Below, in pieces: positions 1-7,100 of a stretch of 12,004 nucleotides of DNA. Within the stretch, counting starts at the first letter, position 1. Each line of letters begins with the position of its first letter. The notes below the pieces were generated by a model. That model was not told the origin of the DNA. It did no database searches and saw only the letters and a program-made list of their open reading frames with translations. Source of the DNA: an uncultured Oscillospiraceae bacterium. Its GTDB lineage: Bacteria > Bacillota > Clostridia > Oscillospirales > Acutalibacteraceae. The stretch spans positions 1-12,004 of the forward strand of contig CABQAA010000034.1 in the NCBI GenBank assembly GCA_902461995.1, in the 5' to 3' direction. The position numbers were made by a program, and so were the translations under genes.

Positions 1-1715
1 CCGCTGCTCCATCCTCCGAAGCGGTATCCCTCTTTGACAAAGGGACACGCCGGCAGAGTCAGCTTGGCACCTTCCTCCAGGGAGACCCCCTCCGGGGCCG
101 TCCCCGTAACGCCCTCCCCGCCACTGTAGGTGACCGCGTAGGTCGGAGCCGCCGGTTCCCTCCAGTCTGAAGCCTGCACCGCCTCGCCGGCTGTCATGGA
201 AGCGGTGTACAGCTTCCCATCCACCAGACAGGTCAACGCCGCTTCCCCGGCAGGCAGATACAGGTAAAACGCGAGATCGTTTTCATGATAGGCCGGAAAC
301 GAAACAGACTCTCCGTCAACAGTAAAGGTTTTTTCAGCCGCTCCAGCCGGCAGAACGACGGCCGTGGAAAGAAGCACGATTCCACTGCTGTTTGTGGCGT
401 TGGTCAGAGCTTCCGCCGCATCCTGCCTTACGGTTTTGACCGAGGCTTTCCAACCGAGAATCACCGAAGCGGATCCCGAGGCGGACGCACCATTGCCGAT
501 GATATCGGCTACGGCATGGGAGGTGGACGCGGTCACGACGCCGCCTGTGACCGTGACCGAAACTGTCCCCGAAGCATCCAGTCCGTTGCCGATACCCGCG
601 GCGTTTGTGCCTCCCGCGGCGCAGACCACACCGCCCGATATCCGGACATCCACGGCCGCCGCGCTGTTCCGGCCTGAGCCGATGCCCGCACCGCCGTCCG
701 CGCCGTTGGATCCGCCCTGAGCGGTCACGGTGCCGCCCTCAATCACGACGGAAGCGGGCGCGCTGTTGGTGCCGCCGATACCCGCGCCGGTTTTCAAACC
801 GGTCGCCTGAACGGTGCCGCCTGTTATGACGACACGGCCGCCCGACACATCCAGACCCGGGCCGATGCCGCCCCGGTCGGCCTGGGCGGTTACATGGCCG
901 TCCGTAATGCGGATTTCCGCCGCATAGCCTTTGAAGCCGCCGCCAAGCCCCGCGGCATTCCCCGTACCTTTGGATACCACCGTGCCGCCGCTGATGAGGA
1001 TGGTACCGCCGGCCGCTTCACGTCCGGTGCCGATTCCGGGGCCGTTGTCCCCTCCGGTGGCCTCCACCGTGCCGCCGGTGATCTCCACGTCAGCATAGGA
1101 AAACCGTCCGCCGCCGATCGCCGCCGCGTTGGAGCCTCCTGCGGCGGTTACGGTACCGCCCTGGATCACGATTTTGCCTCCGACACCCGGAGCTGCGGCG
1201 CTGGCCCCTCCCTGGGCGCCGATAGCCGGGCTGTAGGCGCCTCCGGTTACATCCAAAGACGCTTCGTCGCTCTCGCCGCTGATAATCAGGGTGCTGCCCT
1301 CATCTACCTGGATCCCGCAGCCGTTGCCCGCTGTACGGGTTACGCGGTTCGTCCCGCGGAGCACCAGACGCAGGGTGGAATTCCCGGCCACGCGTATCAA
1401 CGCGCGCCCCTGATTGGTGCTGAGAACCGCGCTGTCGAGCAGGACCGACGCATCGGCCCCACCGTTTACGGTAATCGGACTGGCGCTGCCGATGGTGAAG
1501 TCCGTGTTACCTGTGATACGGTACGTCCCCGTATGTTCCTGCAGGGTTCCCCCGGTGAAGGTATAGCCCTTCGCGCCGATGGTCACGCCCTTGGAGCCGT
1601 CCGCCGCAAAGTTCAGGGTTTGCTCTCCCTGGGCATACACGGTCGCCATCGGCGAGACCATCAGCAAACCGAAGGCCAGTACCATCCCGGCCGCTCCTGC
1701 CCGGATTCGTTTCAT
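1..1715 (-). CDS. Secreted glycine-rich beta-helix repeat surface protein, 3' end beyond window
   Basis: This frame stays open for 571 codons from ATG at 1715 to the window edge, where it is cut. Residues 1-28 form a signal peptide (basic MKRIR start, hydrophobic core, likely cleavage after VYA). Residues about 135-417 hold glycine-rich units of about 27-34 residues built on the pattern I-x-GGTVTA-x-GG-x-NAAGIG-x-G, as expected of a right-handed beta-helix or a Cthe_2159-like carbohydrate-binding fold. Residues about 525-571 (YAVTYSGGEGV, then KEGYRFGGW) match the start of an InlB B-repeat/Flg_new unit, a common stalk or wall-proximal repeat in Firmicutes surface proteins. More repeats and a wall anchor probably follow outside the window. 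AGGAG at 1727-1731 lies 11 nt before the ATG; an in-frame GTG at 1721 would have 5 nt spacing and is an alternative start. The gene sits 36 bp after the esterase and is probably co-transcribed. Adhesin or carbohydrate-binding surface protein is inferred; enzyme activity cannot be excluded. Confidence 0.85.
   Translation of the reverse strand, partial: MKRIRAGAAGMVLAFGLLMVSPMATVYAQGEQTLNFAADGSKGVTIGAKGYTFTGGTLQEHTGTYRITGNTDFTIGSASPITVNGGADASVLLDSAVLSTNQGRALIRVAGNSTLRLVLRGTNRVTRTAGNGCGIQVDEGSTLIISGESDEASLDVTGGAYSPAIGAQGGASAAAPGVGGKIVIQGGTVTAAGGSNAAAIGGGRFSYADVEITGGTVEATGGDNGPGIGTGREAAGGTILISGGTVVSKGTGNAAGLGGGFKGYAAEIRITDGHVTAQADRGGIGPGLDVSGGRVVITGGTVQATGLKTGAGIGGTNSAPASVVIEGGTVTAQGGSNGADGGAGIGSGRNSAAAVDVRISGGVVCAAGGTNAAGIGNGLDASGTVSVTVTGGVVTASTSHAVADIIGNGASASGSASVILGWKASVKTVRQDAAEALTNATNSSGIVLLSTAVVLPAGAAEKTFTVDGESVSFPAYHENDLAFYLYLPAGEAALTCLVDGKLYTASMTAGEAVQASDWREPAAPTYAVTYSGGEGVTGTAPEGVSLEEGAKLTLPACPFVKEGYRFGGWSS
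465..1253 (-). repeat. Tandem degenerate GGTVTA/AGIG-type coding repeats
   Basis: These coding repeats lie within the surface-protein gene at residues about 155-417. Successive units begin near residues 183, 210, 240, 269, 296, 324, 358 and 388, with a weaker unit before 183. Each carries a strand ending GGTV or GGVV, then a turn such as AAGGSN, then AAGIGGG or a variant, and a spacer of variable length. The DNA copies have diverged, so this is an old protein-level repeat rather than a recent DNA amplification. One unit, near residue 269, has TDGHV in place of GGTV and is shorter. Confidence 0.8.
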
Positions 1716-1751
1716 ATTCACGTTCACTCCTCTTTTCCCATTCTCAATAGA

Positions 1752-2921
1752 TTAATCCCAGCCCATGATCGCCCTTACCTGTTCGGTGAGTTTTTCGGCG
1801 GCATACTGATGTCCATAGGTGCTCGCATGGTTGCTGCCTCCGTCGGTATTCTGGGGCAGGCGCACATAATGCACCGTGATCCCCTCCGCTCCCAGCTGCT
1901 CAAAGGTTTTGACCAGCAGCGGATGCATGGTGGACGCCTGCAGACCATACGTCCACACGATCTCGGCGCCGGGATTGTTCCGTTGGACCTGCGCGATCAG
2001 CTCCCGGACGCCTGCTATGAATTCTTCATCCGTCAGGGACCCGCCCCGGCGGCGGAAATTGTCGTCGTTGCTCCCGAGATTGATGACCACCAGATCTGGA
2101 CGCCAGCCGGAAAAATCCCAGGGCTTTTCGCTGTCGCGGCGGTAAGAGGCTTTTTCATAAATACGGGAAATCCTCCAGTTTTTATCGTCTGCGCCGGCCG
2201 CCACTCCCCAGCCGGACACAGAAACCACCTGGCAATCCGCCCCGACGGCCCTGGCCGTGAGCGCCGCGTACGTGTTGGCGCCGTCCTCTGTTTTGCAGCG
2301 GTCCTGAATCGTCCCGCCGCTATCCTCGCTGCCGAGGCCGCAGGTCAGGGAGTCGCCGATGAATTCGATCCGCCTTTCCGGTGCCGGAACCGTTTGGAGT
2401 TCTCCGGTAAAGGTCAGGGACTGCGCGATCACCAGATTGCTCGTGGCGGCTGTCCGTTTGGTCAGTTCGATGGTATGCTCCCCTTCCGGAAGATCCGACG
2501 CCAGCGGGTAGGTCTTCACGCCGGGGTCCATCCGGAATACCGCCGCTTGTTTCCGGTTTCCGTCCACCACCACCTCAAAATAGGCGTCCTTTCCGCTGTC
2601 CAGATTCGCGGTCAGCAATACATCACCCGTAAACCGTCCCCGAATATCCAGCCCCGACGCTGTCCAGTCCAGGGACACCCCCTCGCCGATGACCGACGAA
2701 CGCCCTTTGACTTTGACCTTGTCTCGTATGGATGCGAGCGAATAGGACACGGGCTTCGGTTCTCCGCTCGTCGGGGCTGTCGGTGCGATGCTTTCGAGGC
2801 CGGCCGTCGTCTCACGGCTGTCGGACGTTTCCGCCGCAGGGGCAGAAGACGGGCTCGGCCCCGATGAACAGCCCGTCAGAAACAGTAGCGTAAACAAAAA
2901 CACACCCATCTTTTTTTTCAT
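1752..2921 (-). CDS. SGNH/GDSL esterase lipoprotein, CE2-like (putative carbohydrate deacetylase)
   Basis: This is a 389-residue surface lipoprotein predicted to remove O-acetyl groups from polysaccharides or oligosaccharides. The start at 2921 gives MKKKMG, a short hydrophobic stretch and lipobox LTGC (Cys18); GGGAG at 2927-2931 sits 5 nt upstream. The ATG at 2936 overlaps the previous stop as ATGA but has no Shine-Dalgarno sequence. A Ser/Pro/Thr-rich linker runs to about residue 60. Residues about 70-180 look like the N-terminal beta-sandwich of CE2 enzymes. The SGNH core follows: GDSLTCG (Ser191), SGWGV (block II glycine), NLGSND (Asn285) and NHASTYGH (His365). A CE2-type Asp two residues before the catalytic His is not seen, so a Ser-His dyad is likely, as described for some CE2 enzymes. 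The two-domain layout favours CE2 over other SGNH families. The substrate (acetylated xylan, mannan or other) is inferred from the neighbouring sugar importers. Confidence 0.87.
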   Translation of the reverse strand: MKKKMGVFLFTLLFLTGCSSGPSPSSAPAAETSDSRETTAGLESIAPTAPTSGEPKPVSYSLASIRDKVKVKGRSSVIGEGVSLDWTASGLDIRGRFTGDVLLTANLDSGKDAYFEVVVDGNRKQAAVFRMDPGVKTYPLASDLPEGEHTIELTKRTAATSNLVIAQSLTFTGELQTVPAPERRIEFIGDSLTCGLGSEDSGGTIQDRCKTEDGANTYAALTARAVGADCQVVSVSGWGVAAGADDKNWRISRIYEKASYRRDSEKPWDFSGWRPDLVVINLGSNDDNFRRRGGSLTDEEFIAGVRELIAQVQRNNPGAEIVWTYGLQASTMHPLLVKTFEQLGAEGITVHYVRLPQNTDGGSNHASTYGHQYAAEKLTEQVRAIMGWD

Positions 2922-2926
2922 ACCCG

Positions 2927-2931
2927 CTCCC
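2927..2931 (-). promoter_or_regulatory. Ribosome binding site fixing the esterase start
   Basis: GGGAG lies 5 nt before the ATG at 2921. It sits downstream of the alternative ATGs at 2936 and 2933, which have no purine-rich sequence before them. It supports the shorter start and places the lipobox Cys at residue 18, normal for a lipoprotein signal. Eight A residues follow the start codon on the coding strand. Confidence 0.65.
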
Positions 2932-2932
2932 A

Positions 2933-3364
2933 TCATGCTGCCGGCTCGGAAGAGCCGCTGGCATCCACAAGCGTGATCGTCAGTTCTCCCAATGGAACTT
3001 TGTACAGCAGGCGCACCATCACCGTTCCATCCGCATTGACGTAACGGCTGTTCTTCAGCGCATCGGAATCGCTGACGGTCGCTTTATCCAGCCCGGCCTC
3101 CGTCAGGGCCTGCCCATATGCCTCGAAATCCTCCGCCTTCACATCCCGGAACAGGACGATGGAAGACGTGGTTTTGATCTCGGATTTGTCGGCGGCGAAG
3201 GTTCCGGCGGTGAACTCCGGTATATCGGCAAACACGGCATTATCCGGCCAGTGCTCGAGCGGGATCCCCGCCGGATAGCTGGAGGCCGTCTCTTTCCCGC
3301 CGCAGGCTGACACGGCAAGGCACAGCGCTATCACCGTCAGGAAGGCCAGCCATTTGCTTTTCAC
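2933..3364 (-). CDS. Small lipoprotein of unknown function
   Basis: This is a 143-residue exported lipoprotein. Residues 1-21 form a signal peptide (MKSKW, hydrophobic core, lipobox VSAC with Cys21). The mature domain is about 120 residues of mixed alpha/beta character. Visible landmarks are LEHWPDN, the segment DVKAEDFEAYGQAL that looks like an amphipathic helix, and two late beta strands (VMVRLLYKV, GELTITLVD). The pattern DF-x-x-Y-x-x-x-L-x-x-x-G recurs in small Firmicutes lipoproteins of unknown role (possibly the DUF6591 group); I could not verify this by search. The start codon is GTG at 3364, with AAAGGA at 3376-3381 11 nt upstream. The stop overlaps the longer possible esterase start as ATGA, so the two genes are probably co-expressed. 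It is not an enzyme I recognise; a role beside the importer or esterase at the cell surface is inferred from position only. Confidence 0.82.
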   Translation of the reverse strand: MKSKWLAFLTVIALCLAVSACGGKETASSYPAGIPLEHWPDNAVFADIPEFTAGTFAADKSEIKTTSSIVLFRDVKAEDFEAYGQALTEAGLDKATVSDSDALKNSRYVNADGTVMVRLLYKVPLGELTITLVDASGSSEPAA

Positions 3365-3381
3365 TACATCATCCGTCCTTT
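3365..3381 (-). promoter_or_regulatory. Ribosome binding site with ATG-ATG-TAG before a GTG start
   Basis: AAAGGA (3376-3381) is followed by a two-codon ATG ATG TAG whose stop abuts the GTG start of the small lipoprotein as TAGTG. The only plausible in-frame initiator giving a complete signal peptide is the GTG. The out-of-frame ATGs are better placed relative to the Shine-Dalgarno sequence, so they could compete for ribosomes and lower lipoprotein output. The competition effect is inference. Confidence 0.4.
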
Positions 3382-3400
3382 CTGAGCAGCCCGGGCCGCT

Positions 3401-4984
3401 TTATTTGTTGTTCTTGGCCGCCTGTTTCTGATCGTAGTATTCCTGATAAAGCCGGGTGATCTCCTCCAGCCGGTAGTTGCTGTACAGGGCGTCGATACAG
3501 GCCTGGTACTCCGCGTCGATATCACCTCCGTTGTTGATGAGGCGGAACATGACCCCGCGTGCGTACCCGACATATCCCAGATCGTAGTTGCCCTCCAGCA
3601 CGGCCGGCGGCGTTTCATAAACCGAGACATACCAATCTTTCTCGTACTGCCGCCGGATGGCATAGGCATCCAGCGCCTTCTGTGTGCACCAGGCGCGGAT
3701 CGGATCCTCCAGCAGGAACGGCAGCGCGTAGGTGCTGGTTACGCCGTCGGATATCAGCAGGTTTGCGTCGGACTTATAGGGTTCAAGGGCGTCCATGCCG
3801 ATTTCCGTCTCGCTGGTATAGCCCCAATGCTTGCCTTCAAACCCGTTGCGGATCGTGGTGGCGTTATCGTAATCGGCCAGGAAATTGAGGTACACCATCG
3901 CGGCGGCCGGATCTGCGCTCGCAGCGGAAATACAGGTGTAGCGCTTGACTTCGGGATTGTTGCCGCACAGATAACCGGACGTGCCGCCCGGTCCCACCGG
4001 CGGCGCGATGCCGATCCATTCGGCGGAAGGATCGTTTGTATAGATCGCGTTGTTTTCCGATACATACCAAAGCTGGTCGTTGGTCACGCCCACCTTGCCG
4101 TCGGCGACGAGCTGGTTGAGAGCCGTACGGTCCATGGTGTTCCAGTTGTTGGGCAGCAGGCCCTCTTCTTTCAGGCTGCGCAGATATTTGATGGCCGCCT
4201 TGACCTCCTGCTGCGCACCGCCGAAAACCACCTTGCCGTCCTTGTCAAAGGTCCAATAGCCGGGGTTGCAGTTGAAGGCCGGGAAAATGCCAAAGAAAGA
4301 GGCGATATGGTTGACACAGCCAAGGCCGATGGTATCGTCCAGCCCGTTGCCGTCCGGATCGTTGTATACAAAGGCATGCAGCATGTTTTTGAAATCCTCG
4401 GTGGTTTTCGGCACCGACAGATTCAGGTTGTCAAGCCAGTCCTTGCGGACCATCAGCATATCGAAGTCGGTCTCGATATTCGAGTTGATCGCATACAGCT
4501 TGCCGTCGGAATAGCGCAGGGAATCCAGCTGATCCCAGGTGCGGTAAGTCGTGATGTTTGGCGCGTATTCCCGGATCAGGGGATCCAGATCCGCCAGCAT
4601 CCCCTGTTTGGCCAGCGTGTTGTAGAGGCCGAACAGGCCGGAGCCCAGCGAAAAGATATCGGGCAGGGTGCCCGCGGAGGCCATCAGCTCGATCTGGCTC
4701 TGGACGTCCGCTCCGGACAGATAATACAGCTCGACTTCGAAACCGAGTTTCTCCTTGATCCATTCCCCCATCATATTGCCTTCGGGAACCTGCCGGCCTT
4801 CGGTCTGTACCATGATTTTATTGACCTTGGGCGTGTAGGCGGCGGAGGATCCGACGGAGGTTTCACTGACGGCCGAAGCGGGTGTGCCGGACGATCCCGC
4901 GGGCTGCGGTTCCTTTGGCGTGCAGCCGCCCAGCGCGGCGGCCGTCAGAAGGGCCGCCAGACATACGGACAACGTTTTTTTCAT
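3401..4984 (-). CDS. Extracellular solute-binding lipoprotein of a CUT1 sugar ABC importer (LplA-like)
   Basis: This is a 527-residue lipoprotein expected to capture oligosaccharide outside the membrane and deliver it to a CUT1 permease pair. The open frame extends to 5035, but ATG 4984 has AAAGGA at 4995-5000 with 10 nt spacing and yields a proper signal peptide (MKKTLSVCLAALL, lipobox LGGC, Cys21). A Ser/Thr/Pro/Ala-rich linker follows to about residue 50. The body has family-1 binding-protein landmarks: SGADVQSQIELMASAG and LPDIFSLGSG in lobe 1, SDGKLYAINSN, and FVYNDPDGNGLDDTIGLG, an acidic Asp/Gly/Asn loop typical of LplA-type lipoproteins and possibly calcium-binding. Its length of about 530 residues is normal for that subfamily and longer than MalE-type proteins. 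The most likely partners are the permeases at 5183-6070 and 6085-7038, directly upstream in transcription. The ligand cannot be read from sequence. Confidence 0.93.
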   Translation of the reverse strand: MKKTLSVCLAALLTAAALGGCTPKEPQPAGSSGTPASAVSETSVGSSAAYTPKVNKIMVQTEGRQVPEGNMMGEWIKEKLGFEVELYYLSGADVQSQIELMASAGTLPDIFSLGSGLFGLYNTLAKQGMLADLDPLIREYAPNITTYRTWDQLDSLRYSDGKLYAINSNIETDFDMLMVRKDWLDNLNLSVPKTTEDFKNMLHAFVYNDPDGNGLDDTIGLGCVNHIASFFGIFPAFNCNPGYWTFDKDGKVVFGGAQQEVKAAIKYLRSLKEEGLLPNNWNTMDRTALNQLVADGKVGVTNDQLWYVSENNAIYTNDPSAEWIGIAPPVGPGGTSGYLCGNNPEVKRYTCISAASADPAAAMVYLNFLADYDNATTIRNGFEGKHWGYTSETEIGMDALEPYKSDANLLISDGVTSTYALPFLLEDPIRAWCTQKALDAYAIRRQYEKDWYVSVYETPPAVLEGNYDLGYVGYARGVMFRLINNGGDIDAEYQACIDALYSNYRLEEITRLYQEYYDQKQAAKNNK

Positions 4985-4994
4985 GGAGTACCAT

Positions 4995-5000
4995 TCCTTT
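4995..5000 (-). promoter_or_regulatory. Ribosome binding site fixing the binding-protein start
   Basis: AAAGGA lies 10 nt before ATG 4984. The upstream in-frame ATG at 5035 would add 17 residues ahead of the lysine-rich n-region and would start inside the hairpin-rich spacer, so 4984 is preferred. Confidence 0.7.
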
Positions 5001-5026
5001 CCAGCTGACTGCAAATTTTCAGCGAG

Positions 5027-5062
5027 TTCCGGCACAGCCGGAATGGCGGCCTACCGGCCGCC
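5027..5062 (-). other. Two adjacent perfect stem-loops upstream of the binding-protein gene
   Basis: In transcript order, GGCGGCC-GGTA-GGCCGCC (5045-5062) is followed after one base by TTCCGGC-TGT-GCCGGAA (5027-5043). Both have uninterrupted 7-bp, GC-rich stems and tight loops. No T-run follows; the next bases are CTCGCTGAAAATTTG. They therefore do not look like an intrinsic terminator. In this position between permease and binding-protein cistrons they could protect the downstream mRNA from 3'-5' decay or mark a processing site, raising binding-protein yield. The structure is seen; the function is inferred. Confidence 0.6.
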
Positions 5063-5080
5063 GGGACACAACTTCTGCTG

Positions 5081-5108
5081 CCGGAGGAACCGTTGCGTTT
5101 CCTTCCGG
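5081..5108 (-). other. Imperfect stem-loop in the same spacer
   Basis: The arms CCGGAAGGAAAC and GTTCCTCCGG pair apart from two single-base bulges around a short loop. No T-tract follows. It belongs to the same hairpin-rich 198 bp spacer and could be part of one larger intercistronic structure. Confidence 0.4.
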
Positions 5109-5152
5109 CATGCACGCCTCCCAAACTCCCTTCGTTTGTTCAGAATATGGAA

Positions 5153-5171
5153 CGCGGCGTTTCAGGCCGCG
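5153..5171 (-). other. Stem-loop just after the permease stop codon
   Basis: CGCGGC-CTGAAAC-GCCGCG forms a perfect 6-bp stem with a 7-nt loop, 11 bp after the permease stop at 5183. The following bases are TTCCATATTCTG, only weakly T-rich, so it is at best a leaky terminator. It may instead mark the 3' end of a processed permease transcript. Confidence 0.45.
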
Positions 5172-5182
5172 GTGGTGCCGGG

Positions 5183-6070
5183 TTATCCTTTGATGCCGGA
5201 ATATGTCATGGTTTCCATGACCTTGTTTTTCATGATGACAAAGACCACGATGGTCGGCACTGTCGTTAGGAAGGTAGCCGCCGCCATGGCGCCGGTCCGC
5301 GCGATGGTCCCGGCGCCGCCCGAAATGGTCTGCAGCGCCAGCGGCAGGGTCTTCATCGACTGGCTGGACGTATAGATCAGCGGCGTCATGTAATCGTTCC
5401 AGTTGCTGACAAACGAGAGCACCGCCAGCGTGGCCCATGCGGGTTTGACATTGGGCATCACCATCCGCCAGAACAAATACCATTCCCCCGCCCCGTCGAT
5501 CCGGCCCGATTCCAGGATATCGTTGGGAAACTGTTCAATAAACTGTTTCATCAGGAAGAAGTTATAGGCCACCGCCACTTTGGGGAGGACCAGCGCCCAA
5601 TAGGTGTCGATCAGATGCAGGGAATTGACGATCATATACGTCGGAATCGCCGTGACATGGGGAGAAAACATCAAAACCGCGATGACGAGCGAAAAGATGA
5701 AGTTGGCCCCCGGCAGGCGGTACTTAGCCAGGGCGAAAGCACCCATGCTCGACAGCACCACCGTTCCCACCACCACCGTGACCGATACCCATACGCTGTT
5801 GAATATGTATCGCGTAAAGGGCACGACCGAACTGCTCACCGAGGTCAGCAGATCACCGAAGTTCTTGACAGTCGGATGCCGCACAAAAAACTGCGGAGGA
5901 TATACGAAGAGTTCATCCAGCGGCTTGAACGCCGTGCTGACCAGATACACGAGAGGAAGAGAGGTAAAGAGCAGCAGCAAAATCAAACAGATATACCCCA
6001 GACACGCTCCCGGTCTCAGGCGAAACCGCCTGCCCACCCGGATGGTCAGCGCACCCGAAACCTGAGCCAT
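5183..6070 (-). CDS. CUT1 sugar ABC transporter permease (UgpE/LplC-like)
   Basis: This is a 295-residue inner subunit of a sugar importer and the second half of a heterodimeric permease. Six membrane segments can be read: about 22-46, 88-112, 122-145, 155-172, 208-228 and 262-282. The EAA loop that docks the ATPase is at about 184-206 (DILESGRIDGAGEWY, then MVMP), with Ser in place of the usual Ala before the conserved Gly-rich turn. SNWNDYMTPL at about 222-231 is the usual UgpE-type motif after the EAA loop. GGAGG with 9 nt spacing precedes ATG 6070, and the gap from the preceding permease stop is 14 bp, so the two are translationally linked. No ATPase gene is adjacent. Length and architecture are normal for the family. 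Confidence 0.94.
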   Translation of the reverse strand: MAQVSGALTIRVGRRFRLRPGACLGYICLILLLLFTSLPLVYLVSTAFKPLDELFVYPPQFFVRHPTVKNFGDLLTSVSSSVVPFTRYIFNSVWVSVTVVVGTVVLSSMGAFALAKYRLPGANFIFSLVIAVLMFSPHVTAIPTYMIVNSLHLIDTYWALVLPKVAVAYNFFLMKQFIEQFPNDILESGRIDGAGEWYLFWRMVMPNVKPAWATLAVLSFVSNWNDYMTPLIYTSSQSMKTLPLALQTISGGAGTIARTGAMAAATFLTTVPTIVVFVIMKNKVMETMTYSGIKG

Positions 6071-6084
6071 ATTCCGTGTCCTCC

Positions 6085-7038
6085 TTATTCATCCGATTTA
6101 AAAATCCGCATGGCGATCCGGCCGAAGGCGAAAGTGATTAGAAACAGCACCACCGCCACGGCGGAGGCATAGCCCATTTCGAAACGCAGGAACGCGTGAT
6201 CGTATAAATGGGCCACGATGGTATGCGCGGCGTAGTTGGGGCTGGGCATCCCCGCCACGGCCGTCGCCGTCTCAAATACGGCGAAGGACGTCGTGATCGA
6301 ATTGATGGCGGCGAACAGCAGCTGCGGCTTCATGACTGGCAGCGTGATATACCAAAGTTCCTCCCACTTGTACCGCATCCCGTCGATGGAGGCCGCCTCA
6401 TACAATGACCGCGGCACGCTTTTCAGTCCCGCCATAAACACCAGAAACCCGGTACCCATACTCATCCATATCGAAATGATGATGACGGTGGGCAGGATAA
6501 AGTTCCCGTCCTTATTCCAGAGAATCGGCTCCGTGATGATGCCCATGTTCAGCAGAGTGTGATTGATGAGTCCGTATTTATCCCCGGCAAAAAACCACAG
6601 CCACACCTGGGACATGGCAATGCTGCTGGTCAGGGACGGCGCGTAAAAGGCGAGAGCAAAGAGGTTGTTGTGCTTGATACCGTTTAGGATCCAGGCGAAC
6701 AGGAACGAGGCGATAAACCCGATCGGACCCACGATTCCCGCAAAGAGGAACGTGTTTTTCAGCGACAGCAGGAATACGTCGTCGTCCATGAGCAGTTTTT
6801 TAAAGTTTTGCAGTCCCACAAAGGTGGAGGGCTGCAGGAGATTGTCGTAGGTTAAACTCATCCCCATGGCAATCAAAACCGGCAGCACGGTAAATACAAA
6901 GAGAAAGATCAAGAACGGCGCCAAAAAGCTGTACCCGATTCCATAACGGTTCCACCACCATTTAAACGACCGCCGGCGTTTGGCGGCGCCGTTCAGAGGG
7001 CGGACGGCTATCGTTTGATCCATCGATCCCATCTCCAT
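6085..7038 (-). CDS. CUT1 sugar ABC transporter permease (UgpA/LplB-like)
   Basis: This is a 317-residue integral membrane subunit that pairs with the permease immediately downstream. A basic, Trp-rich N-terminus (KRRRSFKWWWNRYG) leads into membrane segment 1 at about 36-60 (FLAPFLIFLFVFTVLPVLI). Further segments lie near 97-120, 125-150, 181-203, 236-255 and 287-310. The ATPase-contacting EAA loop is at about 212-234 (LYEAASIDGMRYKWEE, then ITLP), a close match to the consensus. Three in-frame ATGs compete (7038, 7032, 7023). AAAGGA lies only 4 nt from the first but 10 nt from the second, and GGAG precedes the third by 9 nt, so the true start may be 7032 or 7023; only a few N-terminal residues are affected. 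The gene follows the large binding protein by 62 bp and has 14 bp to the next gene. Confidence 0.93.
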   Translation of the reverse strand: MEMGSMDQTIAVRPLNGAAKRRRSFKWWWNRYGIGYSFLAPFLIFLFVFTVLPVLIAMGMSLTYDNLLQPSTFVGLQNFKKLLMDDDVFLLSLKNTFLFAGIVGPIGFIASFLFAWILNGIKHNNLFALAFYAPSLTSSIAMSQVWLWFFAGDKYGLINHTLLNMGIITEPILWNKDGNFILPTVIIISIWMSMGTGFLVFMAGLKSVPRSLYEAASIDGMRYKWEELWYITLPVMKPQLLFAAINSITTSFAVFETATAVAGMPSPNYAAHTIVAHLYDHAFLRFEMGYASAVAVVLFLITFAFGRIAMRIFKSDE

Positions 7039-7100
7039 GATTCCTTTCTTTCCAGAGGCATTTGGAAACGCCGGTTAGGATGAGCCCTGCGTTCCAGCCG

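Noticed and set aside
465..1253. Plus-strand repeated gcc/gcg-rich pattern as a CRISPR or DNA satellite
   Set aside because: The units are degenerate at DNA level, vary in length and are explained by protein repeats in the minus-strand gene; there are no constant repeats with unique spacers.
894..2867. 657-codon open frame on the plus strand
   Set aside because: It runs antisense to both the repeat protein and the esterase, which have signal peptides, ribosome binding sites and family motifs. Its translation is Arg/Gly/Pro/His-rich with no domain. Long antisense frames are common in GC-rich coding DNA.
2911..2918. Run of eight T on the plus strand, resembling a terminator tail
   Set aside because: It is the AAA AAA AAG lysine codons at the start of the esterase; no GC-rich stem precedes it on the plus strand and no plus-strand gene ends there.
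3827..5008. 393-codon open frame on the plus strand
   Set aside because: It is antisense to the solute-binding lipoprotein, crosses its signal peptide and shows no recognisable motif.
5027..5062. Tandem hairpins as an intrinsic terminator
   Set aside because: No T-run follows either stem on the transcribed strand, and a gene with a good ribosome binding site begins about 40 nt later.
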